Shown piece after piece: positions 5,972 through 14,217 of a DNA stretch of 34,755 nt. The stretch is from an uncultured Clostridia bacterium. Its GTDB lineage: Bacteria; Bacillota; Clostridia; Christensenellales; Borkfalkiaceae. The notes beneath the pieces are model-generated. The model worked only from the letters and a program-made list of their open reading frames with translations, was not told the DNA's origin and ran no database searches. The stretch covers positions 1 to 34,755 of the forward strand of contig CALVWU010000009.1 in NCBI GenBank assembly GCA_944367955.1, written 5' to 3'. How positions within the stretch are numbered: the stretch's first letter is position 1; each line of letters begins with the position of its first letter. The position numbers and the translations under genes were made by a program.

Positions 5972-7384
5972 CTACTTTGCCGGAGATGCCTCGGCTTTGT
6001 CTTTTTGCAGACCCCCGTCGGGCGGGGTTATCAGCCTGACCGCGCCGCGGTATGCGAAGACGAAATAAATTATTTCGGCCGCGGCCGTTATCAACCACGA
6101 AACGGGATAGAGCAGATACAGCAGCGTGGTTGTGCCCTGTATGGGGAATATAACGTATACCCAGAACACCCTGAACACGCACGAACCGAGAATTACGAGC
6201 ACGGTGGGGACTATCGTTTTGTTAAGGCCTCTTGCGGCGGCTATCGTGCCGTCCATGAATGCGGAAACGGCATACGACAGGCACATTACGCCCAGTCTGC
6301 TGCGGCCCGCTTCGATCACGGCGGCACCCTTTGTGAATATCGATAAAAACGCGTCGCTGCAAGCATATATGCCGAGGCCGAGAGCCAGCCCCGCAACAAA
6401 TGCATAACCGACGCTTATAAAATAGCACTTTAAAATGCGCTCGCGCCTGCCCGCGCCGAAGTTTTGACCTATAAAACTCGTACCCGCGGTGTAGAATGCG
6501 GCCATCAGCTCGAAAACGAGCGTATCGGCGTTTACGGCGGCCGTGTTGCCCTCCACCACCGATTTATCGAAGGTGTTTATGCCCGACTGTATAAACAGGT
6601 TTGCAAGCTGGAATATGGCGTTTTGAATGCCCGCGGGTATGCCTGTGAGCAGCAGGTGCTTTACTATCTTGCCGTCCACCTTTAAAAGGGACAGCCGCAG
6701 TTTGTAGGGGCGATCGGTTTTTGTAAGCGACACCACTATCAATATACACGAAAGCCACTGGGATATGGTTGAAGCAAGCGCAACGCCTTCGACCGACATG
6801 CCGCACACGATAACAAAAAACAGATTTAAAACTATGTTGGTCGCGCCGGCTATCGTAAGAAACACAAGCGGCTTGCGCGTGTCGCCGTCGGCCGAAAACA
6901 CGCCGTTTCCGAAATTGTACACGGCCGTACCCGCCGCACCCGTGAAATATATGTATACATATGTCAGCGCGCCGGGCAGATAGTCGGCCTTTGTGCCCAT
7001 GAGAGTGAGCACGGGGCGGGCCAAACCGATGGCCAGCGCAGCAACGACCAGTCCGAACGCGGCCGAAACAATGAGCGCGGTATGCGCGGTGCGCGCCGCG
7101 CCGCTATCGTCGCCCGCGCCCAGTCTTTGCGCCACCACTGCATTTACGCCCGTGCCCAAGCCTATCAAAAGGCCTGTGAACAACGCCACATATGTGGCGG
7201 TTGACCCCACCGCGCCGAGCGCGTTTACATCGGAACTGAACCTGCCCACCACGGCCACGTCGGACATATTGAACAACACCTGCAGCACGTTTGAAAGCAT
7301 CAGCGGCAGACTGAAAAGAAAGATATTTTTAAACAGCGGGCCGCCCGTCATATCGACGGCTGCCCCGGTTTTTCCTCCGCGCAT
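5972..7384 (-). CDS. MATE family multidrug/cation exporter
   Basis: The 470-residue inner-membrane protein has twelve hydrophobic segments in two halves, typical of the DinF/NorM MATE family, which exports drugs or metabolites against Na+ or H+. Recognisable pieces are the N-terminal MTGGPLFKNIFLFSLPLMLSNVLQVLFNMSDVAVVGRF segment, TGLLIGLGTGVNAVVAQRLGAGD, and the second-half counterpart TAGTSFIGQNFGAGRRERI. Length is usual. AAAAGGAG precedes the ATG. A stable hairpin (7403-7431) lies in its leader. Substrate cannot be read from sequence, and no regulator gene adjoins it. Confidence 0.93.
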   Translation of the reverse strand: MRGGKTGAAVDMTGGPLFKNIFLFSLPLMLSNVLQVLFNMSDVAVVGRFSSDVNALGAVGSTATYVALFTGLLIGLGTGVNAVVAQRLGAGDDSGAARTAHTALIVSAAFGLVVAALAIGLARPVLTLMGTKADYLPGALTYVYIYFTGAAGTAVYNFGNGVFSADGDTRKPLVFLTIAGATNIVLNLFFVIVCGMSVEGVALASTISQWLSCILIVVSLTKTDRPYKLRLSLLKVDGKIVKHLLLTGIPAGIQNAIFQLANLFIQSGINTFDKSVVEGNTAAVNADTLVFELMAAFYTAGTSFIGQNFGAGRRERILKCYFISVGYAFVAGLALGLGIYACSDAFLSIFTKGAAVIEAGRSRLGVMCLSYAVSAFMDGTIAAARGLNKTIVPTVLVILGSCVFRVFWVYVIFPIQGTTTLLYLLYPVSWLITAAAEIIYFVFAYRGAVRLITPPDGGLQKDKAEASPAK

Positions 7385-7402
7385 AAAACTCCTTTTACAT
7401 GC

Positions 7403-7431
7403 TTGCGCGGCCGCTTGAAACGGCCGCGCAA
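7403..7431 (-). promoter_or_regulatory. hairpin in MATE mRNA leader
   Basis: Perfect 11-bp arms 7403-7413 and 7421-7431 around a 7-nt loop, placed between the promoter -10 (7450..7445) and the Shine-Dalgarno. It has no U-tract, so it is not an obvious terminator; it may affect mRNA stability or translation. Confidence 0.45.
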
Positions 7432-7444
7432 TGTATTTTGAATC

Positions 7445-7472
7445 AGTATACCACTCCCGCCGCCAATGTCAA
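7445..7472 (-). promoter_or_regulatory. promoter of MATE gene
   Basis: -35 TTGACA (7472..7467), 16-nt spacer, -10 TATACT (7450..7445). Confidence 0.8.
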
Positions 7473-7532
7473 TTAAAATTGCGGGCCGACGCAAATTTTA
7501 TGCGCGAAAACCCGTTTAGCCGCTTAAAACGG

Positions 7533-7561
7533 TTGCCGCGACGGGCACAAAATATTATAAT
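7533..7561 (+). promoter_or_regulatory. promoter of bcp
   Basis: -35 TTGCCG (7533-7538), 17-nt spacer, -10 TATAAT (7556-7561). A small GGGCG/CGCCC hairpin followed by ATTTTT sits in the short leader at about 7568-7591 and could act as a weak attenuator. Confidence 0.75.
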
Positions 7562-7604
7562 GGGAACAGGGCGGCACCGCCCGAATTTTTAAACGGAGGC
7601 AGAT

Positions 7605-8057
7605 ATGTTGCAGACAGGCGAAAAGGCACCGCAGTTCACGCTGCAAAACGCGCGGGGCGAAGATGTTTCATTGAAGGATTTTTTGGGCAAAAAGGTGGTT
7701 TTATACTTTTATCCCAAGGACAACACGCCGGGCTGTACGCGCCAGGCATGCGCGTTCGCCGCTGCATATGAGGCGTTCAAAGCCAAAAACGCCGTAGTGA
7801 TAGGCATAAGCCGCGACGGTGTTTCTTCACACGCGAAGTTCGCCGAAAAATTCAATCTTCCCTTTATTTTGCTCTCCGACCCCGACAGACAGGCCATAGA
7901 AGCCTACGGGGTGTGGCAGGAGAAAAAACTTTACGGCAAAACAAGCATGGGCGTTGTGCGCACCACATTTCTCATCGACGAAGAGGGCAATATAGCCCGC
8001 ATAATGCCCAAAGTAAAACCCGATACCAACGCCGCAGATACTCTGGCAATGCTTTAA
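7605..8057 (+). CDS. bcp: thioredoxin-dependent thiol peroxidase (Bcp/PrxQ type)
   Basis: The 150-residue peroxiredoxin reduces hydrogen peroxide and organic peroxides, with electrons from thioredoxin. The thioredoxin fold carries FYPKDNTPGCTRQAC (35-49): the peroxidatic Cys44 and a resolving Cys49 five residues later, which defines the atypical two-Cys PrxQ class. The later SDPDRQAIEAYGVW and RTTFLIDEEGNI segments are also typical. Length is normal. GGAGG precedes the ATG. It is monocistronic, with its own promoter and a downstream hairpin. The usual E in TPGCTxEA is replaced by Q. Confidence 0.95.
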   Translation: MLQTGEKAPQFTLQNARGEDVSLKDFLGKKVVLYFYPKDNTPGCTRQACAFAAAYEAFKAKNAVVIGISRDGVSSHAKFAEKFNLPFILLSDPDRQAIEAYGVWQEKKLYGKTSMGVVRTTFLIDEEGNIARIMPKVKPDTNAADTLAML

Positions 8058-8118
8058 GGCATTCCCGCGCACACATGCCGCGGCGAAAATGCCTGTTGAC
8101 CAAAACGACGGACAATAC

Positions 8119-8156
8119 GGCGGGGCGGCCGCGCTTAAACGCGCGGCCGCCCCGCC
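8119..8156. terminator. perfect 16-bp hairpin between convergent genes
   Basis: Arms 8119-8134 and 8141-8156 are perfectly complementary and contain GCGGCCGC. It lies between bcp (plus) and the phosphoesterase (minus), both of which end here. T-runs on either side are short (CTTTAAAA / no run), so it is a weak match to the classic model. Confidence 0.6.
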
Positions 8157-8166
8157 TTTAAAATCC

Positions 8167-8856
8167 TCAATTCAGCCGCACATATTCGGCACGGCAGGTA
8201 TCTATGCAAAAACAGCCCATCACGCCGCTGAACCATGCGCGCGTATCCAGGTGGACTTTTATGTAGTCGGCAATATTCTTACCGCTGCTATTCGGCCGGA
8301 TATAGGCGAGTATCTCGTCACGGCCGCACACGTTGCGCGTGGGCGTATGCCCGAAGAATACGCACTTGCTGTCCTTGGGAAGCACGTCGGGATCTTTAAA
8401 TCTGCGGTCGCCCGCAATAAATTCGCGCTCGACGAGTTCTGGCGACACTATGCGCGCATCCCTGCCGAGCGGCAGCCCCGCGTGAACGCAGATGAAATTT
8501 TGCTCTTCGATATAGAACGGCAAACATTTTATGCCGCGCACCGCCACCTCGTCAAGCAGTTTGCCGTCGGGAGAAACAAAGTAATCCTGCAATACCTTTA
8601 AAAGACCGCCACGGCTTTCGGCCGTCTTTTTTTTGATGGAACGGCAGTACTTTATAAAGGCGTATTCGTGATTGCCCGCTATGCAGCGGGCGTTGGGCAT
8701 GGACAAAAGAAGCTTTAACAGCTTTATGCTGTCTTCGCCCTTATCTATTATGTCGCCGCAGACGTACAGCACGTCGGAATCGGAAAATTTGATTTTGTCG
8801 AGCAGTTTTAAAAACAGGTCGTATTTGCCGTGGAGATCGGATACACAGTAACGCAT
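8167..8856 (-). CDS. metallophosphoesterase (PP2A/ApaH-like serine/threonine phosphatase fold)
   Basis: The 229-residue calcineurin-like phosphoesterase has a dinuclear metal site: Asp7-x-His9 in SDLHG, Asp35 in GDIIDKG, Asn62-His63 in GNHEY, and downstream HAG and GHT motifs carrying further metal His. The order and spacing match the PPP family of bacterial protein phosphatases and diadenosine tetraphosphatases. GDIIDKG has Lys where GDxxDRG usually has Arg. Which substrate it uses cannot be told. GAGGTG precedes the ATG, with a promoter at 8873-8901. Confidence 0.9.
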   Translation of the reverse strand: MRYCVSDLHGKYDLFLKLLDKIKFSDSDVLYVCGDIIDKGEDSIKLLKLLLSMPNARCIAGNHEYAFIKYCRSIKKKTAESRGGLLKVLQDYFVSPDGKLLDEVAVRGIKCLPFYIEEQNFICVHAGLPLGRDARIVSPELVEREFIAGDRRFKDPDVLPKDSKCVFFGHTPTRNVCGRDEILAYIRPNSSGKNIADYIKVHLDTRAWFSGVMGCFCIDTCRAEYVRLN

Positions 8857-8872
8857 AATTTCACCTCAAAAA

Positions 8873-8901
8873 ATTATACCACCGCCGCGCCCGCCGCGCA
8901 A
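8873..8901 (-). promoter_or_regulatory. promoter of metallophosphoesterase gene
   Basis: -35 TTGCGC (8901..8896), 17-nt spacer, -10 TATAAT (8878..8873). The leader is about 10 nt. Confidence 0.75.
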
Positions 8902-9205
8902 CCTTTTTTGCATGCCGTTATGTTTTAGTAAATTTAAAACTGCGGGTGCCCCCCCGCTGCGGCGCATACCGTCCCAGCGACAAATAAAAATAGGTGCAAA
9001 TTATCAAATTCTTAGATGGAACACAGTAATTCTTTATAAGATTTTGGTAAGGAATACTATATTTTAGTAAGGAATTCCTTATAAGTAGACAAAATACCAC
9101 CGTATCGTCGTAAAATTGCCGACATGCCGCCTTTATTCTTCGGATTTCTTCGATCTGCTATACCCCGTCATTTGACATTGGGCCAATTTTTATAAAATCG
9201 GAACA
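8902..9205. other. AT-rich intergenic region without genes
   Basis: About 300 bp between the phosphoesterase promoter and the rplQ terminator. It holds two near-direct repeats (TTTTGGTAAGGAA at 9042-9054 and TTTTAGTAAGGAA at 9062-9074), the second running into the palindrome AAGGAATTCCTT. A short open frame (8918-9100, minus) looks non-coding: no ribosome binding site and no familiar composition. Confidence 0.5.
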
Positions 9206-9240
9206 GCAAAAAAGCAACCGTTTAAAGGTTGCTTTTTTGC
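9206..9240 (-). terminator. terminator of the ribosomal-protein operon
   Basis: Perfect inverted repeat 9206-9219 / 9227-9240 ending in TTTTTT in the leftward direction, 55 nt after the rplQ stop. The stem is flanked by A and T runs on both sides, so it can also act rightward. Confidence 0.92.
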
Positions 9241-9295
9241 GCTGCGGCGGCGGGCGTTGCCCGCGCCGATATTTGATATGATTTTAACCGGCCGC

Positions 9296-9802
9296 TTACA
9301 CAAGCTCGATAATGGCCTCTTCTGCACCGTCGCCGCGACGTTCGCCGAGAAGGTAGATGCGGGTGTAGCCGCCGCCCTGACCGACTTCCTCTTTGCGCTG
9401 AGCGTACTTGGGAGCGATCTCGTTGAAGAGCTTTTCCATTAAGGGATGCTTGATGTCCTTGGTGCGGGCCTTGTATTCGGACTTCTTTTCGTTGAAGCCT
9501 TTGATTTCCTGAAGGTCGCGCAGTTTTGCCATGATTGCGCGGCGGGCAGCCAGCTTTTTGGGGCTGTCTTTAACCACTTTAACGGTGGTCTGCTTGCCCT
9601 TGGCATCGGTTTTTACAACTTCCTTTTCCTCGTTGAGGTCGTAGGTGTTTACGGCCTTGGTGATTATCTTTTCAACATAGGGTTGAAGTTCCTTTGCCTT
9701 TGCCTGAGTTGTCTTTATTTTGCCATACCACAAGAGCTCGGACGCCTGATTTCTGAGCAGAGCGTTTCTTTGAGCCGATGTTCTTCCTAATTTGCCGGGC
9801 AT
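9296..9802 (-). CDS. rplQ: 50S ribosomal protein L17, enlarged
   Basis: This 168-residue L17 belongs to the large subunit. The N-terminal core (KLGRTSAQRNALLRNQASELL, TTxAKAKELQPYVEKIIT) and the C-terminal core (LFNEIAPKYAQR, GGYTRIYLLGERRGDGAEEAIIELV) are canonical. Between them is extra Lys-rich sequence, mainly residues 53-82 and about 94-118, making it some 50 residues longer than a typical 112-120-residue L17. It is the last gene of the cluster, 6 nt after rpoA, with AAGGAGG before the ATG. Confidence 0.97.
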   Translation of the reverse strand: MPGKLGRTSAQRNALLRNQASELLWYGKIKTTQAKAKELQPYVEKIITKAVNTYDLNEEKEVVKTDAKGKQTTVKVVKDSPKKLAARRAIMAKLRDLQEIKGFNEKKSEYKARTKDIKHPLMEKLFNEIAPKYAQRKEEVGQGGGYTRIYLLGERRGDGAEEAIIELV

Positions 9803-9808
9803 TTTAAG

Positions 9809-10762
9809 TTAGTCCTCCTTGTTTGATAACGAAAGCCCGTAAGATTGAAGCTTTAATATAACTTCATCCAAAGACTTTCTGCCGAGGTTTCTTACCTTTA
9901 ACATTTCTTCCTCGGTCTTTTTGGTTAAATCTTCCACCGTGTGGATATTTGCGCGCTTTAAGCAGTTGTAGGAACGCACCGAAAGATCCATGTCTTCGAT
10001 GGCCATCGCAAGTATCTTTTGCTGACGGTCGTCCTCGTTTTTGACAAGGATGTCCATTTCTCTGATAGTGTCCGAAAGATCGACGAACAGCGAAATGTGA
10101 TCCTGCATTATCTTTGCCGCAAGCGAAACTATCTCCTTTGCGGAGAACGCGCCGTTTGTCCATACTTCCAGGGTGAGCTTGTCATAGTCGGTATTCTGGC
10201 CGACGCGGGTGTTTTCAACCTGATAGTTGACCTTTTTGACGGGCGTGTATATCGAATCGATGGGAATATAGTCGATAAGTTCGGTGCGGGTATGATCCGC
10301 GCCCTTATAGCCGCGGCCGCGGCCGACGGTAAGTTCCATATCTATCTTGCCGCCCGCATCCACGGTGCAAATGTGTTGGTCGCCGTTGATTATTTCTATC
10401 TCTGCGTCCTGCGATATGTCGCTGGCTTTTACCTCGCAAGGGCCTTCTTTGTAAAGGTGCACGACCTTTACATAGTCCTTATCGGTTATCTTGGTTTTAA
10501 TTGCAAGCGACTTTAAGTTAAGGATAATTTCGGTTACGTCTTCCTTAACCCCCGCAACCGCCGAAAACTCGTGCTTTACAGAGCCGTCTAAAAACCTTAT
10601 GCCCTGCACGGCCGCGCCGGGGAGCGCGGACAGGAGTATTCTTCTTAAGCAGTTGCCTATTGTAAGACCGAAGCCCTTTTCAAGCGGTTCAACGACTATC
10701 TTGGCGTAGGACACGTCCTCGCTTTCGTCCACCGTGATCTTGGGCATATCCATTTCGATCAT
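9809..10762 (-). CDS. rpoA: RNA polymerase alpha subunit
   Basis: The 317-residue alpha subunit dimerises to nucleate RNA polymerase assembly and binds UP elements. The N-terminal assembly domain (1-230) has [22 protein letters not shown] and the [20 protein letters not shown] region. The C-terminal DNA-binding domain (about 245-312) has [20 protein letters not shown] and [19 protein letters not shown] six bases before the first ATG (10762) fixes the start despite two further Met at positions 4 and 6. It sits between rpsD and rplQ as usual. Confidence 0.98.
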   Translation of the reverse strand: MIEMDMPKITVDESEDVSYAKIVVEPLEKGFGLTIGNCLRRILLSALPGAAVQGIRFLDGSVKHEFSAVAGVKEDVTEIILNLKSLAIKTKITDKDYVKVVHLYKEGPCEVKASDISQDAEIEIINGDQHICTVDAGGKIDMELTVGRGRGYKGADHTRTELIDYIPIDSIYTPVKKVNYQVENTRVGQNTDYDKLTLEVWTNGAFSAKEIVSLAAKIMQDHISLFVDLSDTIREMDILVKNEDDRQQKILAMAIEDMDLSVRSYNCLKRANIHTVEDLTKKTEEEMLKVRNLGRKSLDEVILKLQSYGLSLSNKED

Positions 10763-10791
10763 AAACTACCTCCTTAACTTAAATTATATTA

Positions 10792-11415
10792 TTATTTGGA
10801 GTAGAACTCGACAATCATATGCTCGGCAATCTGGCTGTCGATGTCGTCCCTTGCAGGAAGAGCTATTATTTTGCCCTCTAATTTTTCGGGGTTGAATTCA
10901 AGCCACTTGGGCAGGTTTGCGGCCTTTGCGCCCTTTAAGGCTTCGAAATATTTGTTGGAGGTTTTGTTTTCCTTTACGGCTATAACGTCGCCCGCCTTTA
11001 CGATGTACGAGGGAATGTTTACCTTTTTGCCGTTTACGGTGAAGTGGCCGTGATTTACAAGCTGGCGGGCCTGTGCGCGGCTTACTCCTATGCCCATTCT
11101 GTAAATTACGTTGTCAAGCCTGCGCTCAAGGAGCGAAAGCATGTTTTCACCGGTGATACCCTTCATGGCGTCGGCCTTTTCGTAATACATTCTGAACTGG
11201 CCTTCCTGTACGCCGTAGATGCGCTTTACCTTTTGCTTTTCGCGCAGCTGCTGGCCGTATTCGGAAACCTTTCTTCTGCCCGCGCCGTGGGGACCGGGAG
11301 CTACGGGACGTTTTTCAAAAGGGCACTTGCCGTTATAGCACTTATCGCCCTTTAAAAAGAGTTTCGCGCCTTCTCTTCTGCAAAGGCGGCATTTTGCTTC
11401 TCTGTAAGTTGCCAT
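10792..11415 (-). CDS. rpsD: 30S ribosomal protein S4, zinc-binding type
   Basis: The 207-residue S4 is a primary 16S-binding assembly protein and often a translational repressor of its own operon. The N terminus carries the zinc knuckle Cys9, Cys12, Cys26, Cys31. The S4 RNA-binding domain follows at about 98-160 ([30 protein letters not shown]), and the C terminus is canonical. Bacillus-type genomes place rpsD elsewhere; here it stays in the alpha operon, as in many Clostridia. Confidence 0.98.
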   Translation of the reverse strand: MATYREAKCRLCRREGAKLFLKGDKCYNGKCPFEKRPVAPGPHGAGRRKVSEYGQQLREKQKVKRIYGVQEGQFRMYYEKADAMKGITGENMLSLLERRLDNVIYRMGIGVSRAQARQLVNHGHFTVNGKKVNIPSYIVKAGDVIAVKENKTSNKYFEALKGAKAANLPKWLEFNPEKLEGKIIALPARDDIDSQIAEHMIVEFYSK

Positions 11416-11434
11416 ATCTTAATCTCTCCTCCGA

Positions 11435-11833
11435 TTATACTCTTCTGCGCTTGGGGGGTCTGCAACCGTTGTGAGGGATGGGGGACACGTCGGAAATGAG
11501 CGTTATCTCCACATCGCAAGCAGCTATTGCACGAATAGCAGACTCTCTGCCCGCGCCGGGGCCTTTTACATAAACTTCTACCGAACGAAGTCCGTGTTCT
11601 TTTGCCGCTTTAACCGCCGTTTCGCATGCCATCTGAGCTGCGAAAGGAGTGCCCTTTCTGGAACCCTTGAAGCCGAGCGCGCCCGCGCTGGACTGTGCAA
11701 GAGCGTTGCCCTGGGCGTCGGTTACCGTAACCAAAGTATTATTGAAGGATGACTGAATGTGTACCTGACCTTTGTCAACCTTTTTAAGCTCTTTGCGCTT
11801 TCTGGAAACTGTTGTCCTTTTTGTTGCTGCCAT
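11435..11833 (-). CDS. rpsK: 30S ribosomal protein S11
   Basis: The 132-residue S11 lies on the 30S platform near the 3' end of 16S rRNA. It has the canonical core [19 protein letters not shown], the [12 protein letters not shown] segment, [14 protein letters not shown] and the C-terminal [19 protein letters not shown]. It follows rpsM by 16 nt. GGGAGGT precedes the ATG. Confidence 0.98.
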   Translation of the reverse strand: MAATKRTTVSRKRKELKKVDKGQVHIQSSFNNTLVTVTDAQGNALAQSSAGALGFKGSRKGTPFAAQMACETAVKAAKEHGLRSVEVYVKGPGAGRESAIRAIAACDVEITLISDVSPIPHNGCRPPKRRRV

Positions 11834-11849
11834 TTAAGTTACCTCCCTA

Positions 11850-12224
11850 TTACTTTGCGCCCTTCTTCTTTGCCACGGTGCGGCGGGGGCCCTTGCGGGT
11901 TCTTGCGTTCCTCTTGGTGGACTGTCCGCGTACGGGCAGGCCCTTTCTGTGACGGATGCCGCGATAGCAGCCGATTTCCATAAGACGCTTGATGTTGAGG
12001 GAGACTTCCGACCTCAATTCGCCCTCCACTCTGTAATTGTGGTCGATATATTCACGAAGCTTGGAAACCTGCGTTTCGTCAAGGTCCTTAACTCTCGTGT
12101 CGGGATCGATACCGGTTGCGGCAAGAATTTTTTTGCTTGTCGTAAGCCCGATACCGTAAATGTAGGTTAAACCTATTTCGATTCTCTTTTCTCTGGGTAA
12201 ATCTACACCGGCAATACGTGCCAT
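11850..12224 (-). CDS. rpsM: 30S ribosomal protein S13
   Basis: The 124-residue S13 sits in the 30S head and contacts the P-site tRNA and L5. Canonical pieces are [26 protein letters not shown], the IRKY-like [11 protein letters not shown] region, and the C-terminal tail [15 protein letters not shown](S)[17 protein letters not shown] lies before the ATG. It is separated from rpmJ by 491 nt, which is unusual; the two normally adjoin. Confidence 0.98.
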   Translation of the reverse strand: MARIAGVDLPREKRIEIGLTYIYGIGLTTSKKILAATGIDPDTRVKDLDETQVSKLREYIDHNYRVEGELRSEVSLNIKRLMEIGCYRGIRHRKGLPVRGQSTKRNARTRKGPRRTVAKKKGAK

Positions 12225-12715
12225 AACGATTTATTTCCTCCGTTAATTTTTAATTGGAAAATTTTAATGTGTATGTCAACCGTGCGGAAAGTTGCGTAGA
12301 TTGGAATGACTGCCGCCCTTCCGCCGAAATATTTTTATAGTGATAGAGTTTCCCGCCGTCCAACGCGCCCCTCTGCACAAAACCGAGGACTGTTCGAACG
12401 CCGCGAGATACATCTTCCACGCTGCAATGTGCCGGCATTGGAAAATCAGCTCTGTCAATATAATCAAAGTTTTTTGCGCAGCGAGCCGCCGCGCTTACAA
12501 TCGTTCGTGCCGAAGCGACGCTGTACGGAATTCTCCTCCGCCTGTTCGCGGGAACATGCCCGCTTTGCGAAGCGATGCGGATCCGACTTGCGGCCGCGCC
12601 GAACGTTTTTAATGCTTCGCGCAAAACGCAGTTTTGCGCGACAAAACAGTTTTGACGGTTTTACGACGCAATCCGAGCCGAACGCAAAGAGCGACGACCC
12701 GAACGGTTCATTATT
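12225..12715 (-). other. long unexplained spacer inside the ribosomal operon
   Basis: 491 bp between rpmJ and rpsM. Frames stay open on both strands (124 codons leftward at 12250-12624 from a TTG, 137 codons rightward at 12306-12719), but neither has a ribosome binding site, recognisable motifs or a convincing amino-acid composition. On the transcript it contains a 10-bp hairpin (12618-12627 / 12631-12640) next to a shorter CAAAAC/GTTTTG hairpin (12642-12654). No U-rich terminator or clear promoter is present. It may be a structured RNA, an inserted dispersed repeat, or decayed sequence. Confidence 0.6.
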
Positions 12716-12832
12716 TTAGCCCTGGCGTTGTTTATGGCTCTTGTTCTTGGAGCAGATTACCATAACCTTGCCGTTTCTTTTGATTACTTTGCACTTGTCG
12801 CACATAGGCTTTACTGAAGGTCTTACTTTCAT
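12716..12832 (-). CDS. rpmJ: 50S ribosomal protein L36, zinc-binding type
   Basis: The 38-residue L36 begins [20 protein letters not shown] and ends with KSHKQRQG. The zinc ligands Cys11, Cys14, Cys27 and His33 are all present, making it the C+ form used when zinc is sufficient. It binds 23S rRNA near the peptidyl transferase region. Start at 12832, with AGGAGAT upstream; 40 nt after infA, the usual neighbour. Confidence 0.97.
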   Translation of the reverse strand: MKVRPSVKPMCDKCKVIKRNGKVMVICSKNKSHKQRQG

Positions 12833-12872
12833 TGTGATGATCTCCTGAATTTTTTTTAAGGCGGATAAGAGC

Positions 12873-13094
12873 TTAGCCCTTGCTGCGCCAGGTTATTCTG
12901 CCTTTGGTCAAATCATAAGGGCTCATTTCAAGCTTTACCATGTCGCCTTCGATGATCCTTATATAGTTCATGCGAAGTTTGCCCGAAATGTAGGCCGTTA
13001 TAACGTAACCGTTGGAAAGCTGAACTTTGAAGTTGGCGTTGGGCAGGCACTCTATTACCCTGCCTTCGGCCTCGATTACATCGTCCTTAGACAA
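12873..13094 (-). CDS. infA: translation initiation factor IF-1
   Basis: The 73-residue OB-fold protein binds the 30S A site with IF-2 and IF-3. The sequence is canonical: [70 protein letters not shown]. The start codon is TTG (13094..13092), five bases after GGAGGAAG. It overlaps the end of the KOW-protein gene by 8 nt. The rare start plus the overlap suggest translational coupling or dampened synthesis. Confidence 0.98.
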   Translation of the reverse strand: MSKDDVIEAEGRVIECLPNANFKVQLSNGYVITAYISGKLRMNYIRIIEGDMVKLEMSPYDLTKGRITWRSKG

Positions 13095-13389
13095 TTTTAC
13101 TTCCTCCGACCTGATTTTTTAAGGTTTTGTACTGCTTTATGGCATACGCCAGAATGCAGTCGTTTATACTACCGTTTGAAAAATCCGCACCGTACTGCGC
13201 GGCGTTGTGCGCCGTAAGCACGAGATGTTTTACGTTTTTGCGTTTGGGACAATTCAGCTTTTTGCCCGCGCCGTCCGCAACGTATACGAACGACGGCGAC
13301 TGTATGCCGCAGATCACATATATGCAATCCTTATCCCTGCCCTGCGCGCTTGCGCATATCATGCCCACAGCGGGCCGGTGTACTTTCAT
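13087..13389 (-). CDS. KOW-domain RNA-binding protein (L14e/L6e-like)
   Basis: The 100-residue protein is found between map and infA in many Clostridia. The N-terminal half is a KOW-type beta barrel ([57 protein letters not shown]) like the start of archaeal/eukaryotic L14e. The C-terminal half is a short helix-rich tail with Lys/Asn. It probably binds RNA or ribosomes, but the family has no established role that I know. GGAGGG precedes the ATG at 13389; a longer frame from 13440 has no ribosome binding site. It overlaps infA by 8 nt. Confidence 0.85.
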   Translation of the reverse strand: MKVHRPAVGMICASAQGRDKDCIYVICGIQSPSFVYVADGAGKKLNCPKRKNVKHLVLTAHNAAQYGADFSNGSINDCILAYAIKQYKTLKNQVGGSKIV

Positions 13390-13473
13390 TTCGCGCCCTC
13401 CGCCATATATAATAATATATCTTTTTTGAAAAAGTTGCAAGTCCCGAAGACCCGTTTGCGCAATTTTTTCGCA

Positions 13474-14217
13474 TCAGAGGGTGAGTATTTCCACTCCGTT
13501 ATCGGTTATGAGCACTGTATTTTCGTAATGGGCCGAAGGTTTGCCGTCGAGAGTGGTTACCGTCCAGCCGTCGCGGTGGAATTTAACTTTGTATGTGCCG
13601 GCGTTTATCATCGGCTCTATGCATATCGTCATGCCCGCTTTAAGGCGCATGCCCGTACCCTTTTTGCCGAAGTTGGGAACCGAAGGGTCTTCGTGCATGT
13701 CGCGGCCGATTCCGTGGCCGACAAGCGTGCGCACGACGCCGTAGCCGAAACTTTCGGCATGGGTCTGCACGGCGTAGCCGATGTCGTACAGGGGAGTGCC
13801 CGCGCACAGACCTTCGACGGCTTTAAAAAAGCATTCTTCGGTCACGCGGACGAGCTGCCTCTTTTCTTCGGACACGTCGCCTATCATAAACGTTCTTGCG
13901 GCGTCGCCGTTGAAGCCGTTCTTTTCGGCGGTGATGTCCACGCTTACTATGTCGCCGTCCTCTATTATCCTGTCGGAAGGTATTCCGTGCACGACGACGT
14001 CGTTTACCGACACGCACGAGCTTGCGGGATAACCTTCGTAGCCGAGCGACGACGGCCGCGCCCCGCACGAGATTATGTAGCGGTACACCATGTCGTCGAC
14101 ATCCTTTGTGGTAAGACCCGCGCGGATGTTCTTGCCCACGAATTCAAGCGTTTCCTTTACAATCCTGCAACTTTCGCGCATGTACGCGATTTCCTGAGGC
14201 GTCTTTATGCTTATCAT
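13474..14217 (-). CDS. map: methionine aminopeptidase, type I
   Basis: The 247-residue enzyme removes the N-terminal Met from new proteins. All five metal ligands are visible: Asp94 (SVDIT), Asp105 (GDAARTF), His168 (GHGIG), Glu201 (CIEPM) and Glu232 (HYENTV), along with His77 (VVHGIP) of the substrate pocket. No N-terminal zinc finger or SH3-binding extension is present. It overlaps the adk stop by 4 nt (ATGA), so translation is coupled. Placement after secY-adk is standard. Confidence 0.98.
   Translation of the reverse strand: MISIKTPQEIAYMRESCRIVKETLEFVGKNIRAGLTTKDVDDMVYRYIISCGARPSSLGYEGYPASSCVSVNDVVVHGIPSDRIIEDGDIVSVDITAEKNGFNGDAARTFMIGDVSEEKRQLVRVTEECFFKAVEGLCAGTPLYDIGYAVQTHAESFGYGVVRTLVGHGIGRDMHEDPSVPNFGKKGTGMRLKAGMTICIEPMINAGTYKVKFHRDGWTVTTLDGKPSAHYENTVLITDNGVEILTL

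Noticed and set aside
12658..12711. 16-residue Arg/Ser-rich small frame right after rpmJ
   Set aside because: Very short, weak AGGG only, no evidence of translation.
12306..12719. 137-codon rightward frame in the rpmJ-rpsM gap
   Set aside because: No ribosome binding site or promoter, Arg/Ser/Pro-rich random composition, and opposite to the operon. Kept only as part of the unexplained spacer.
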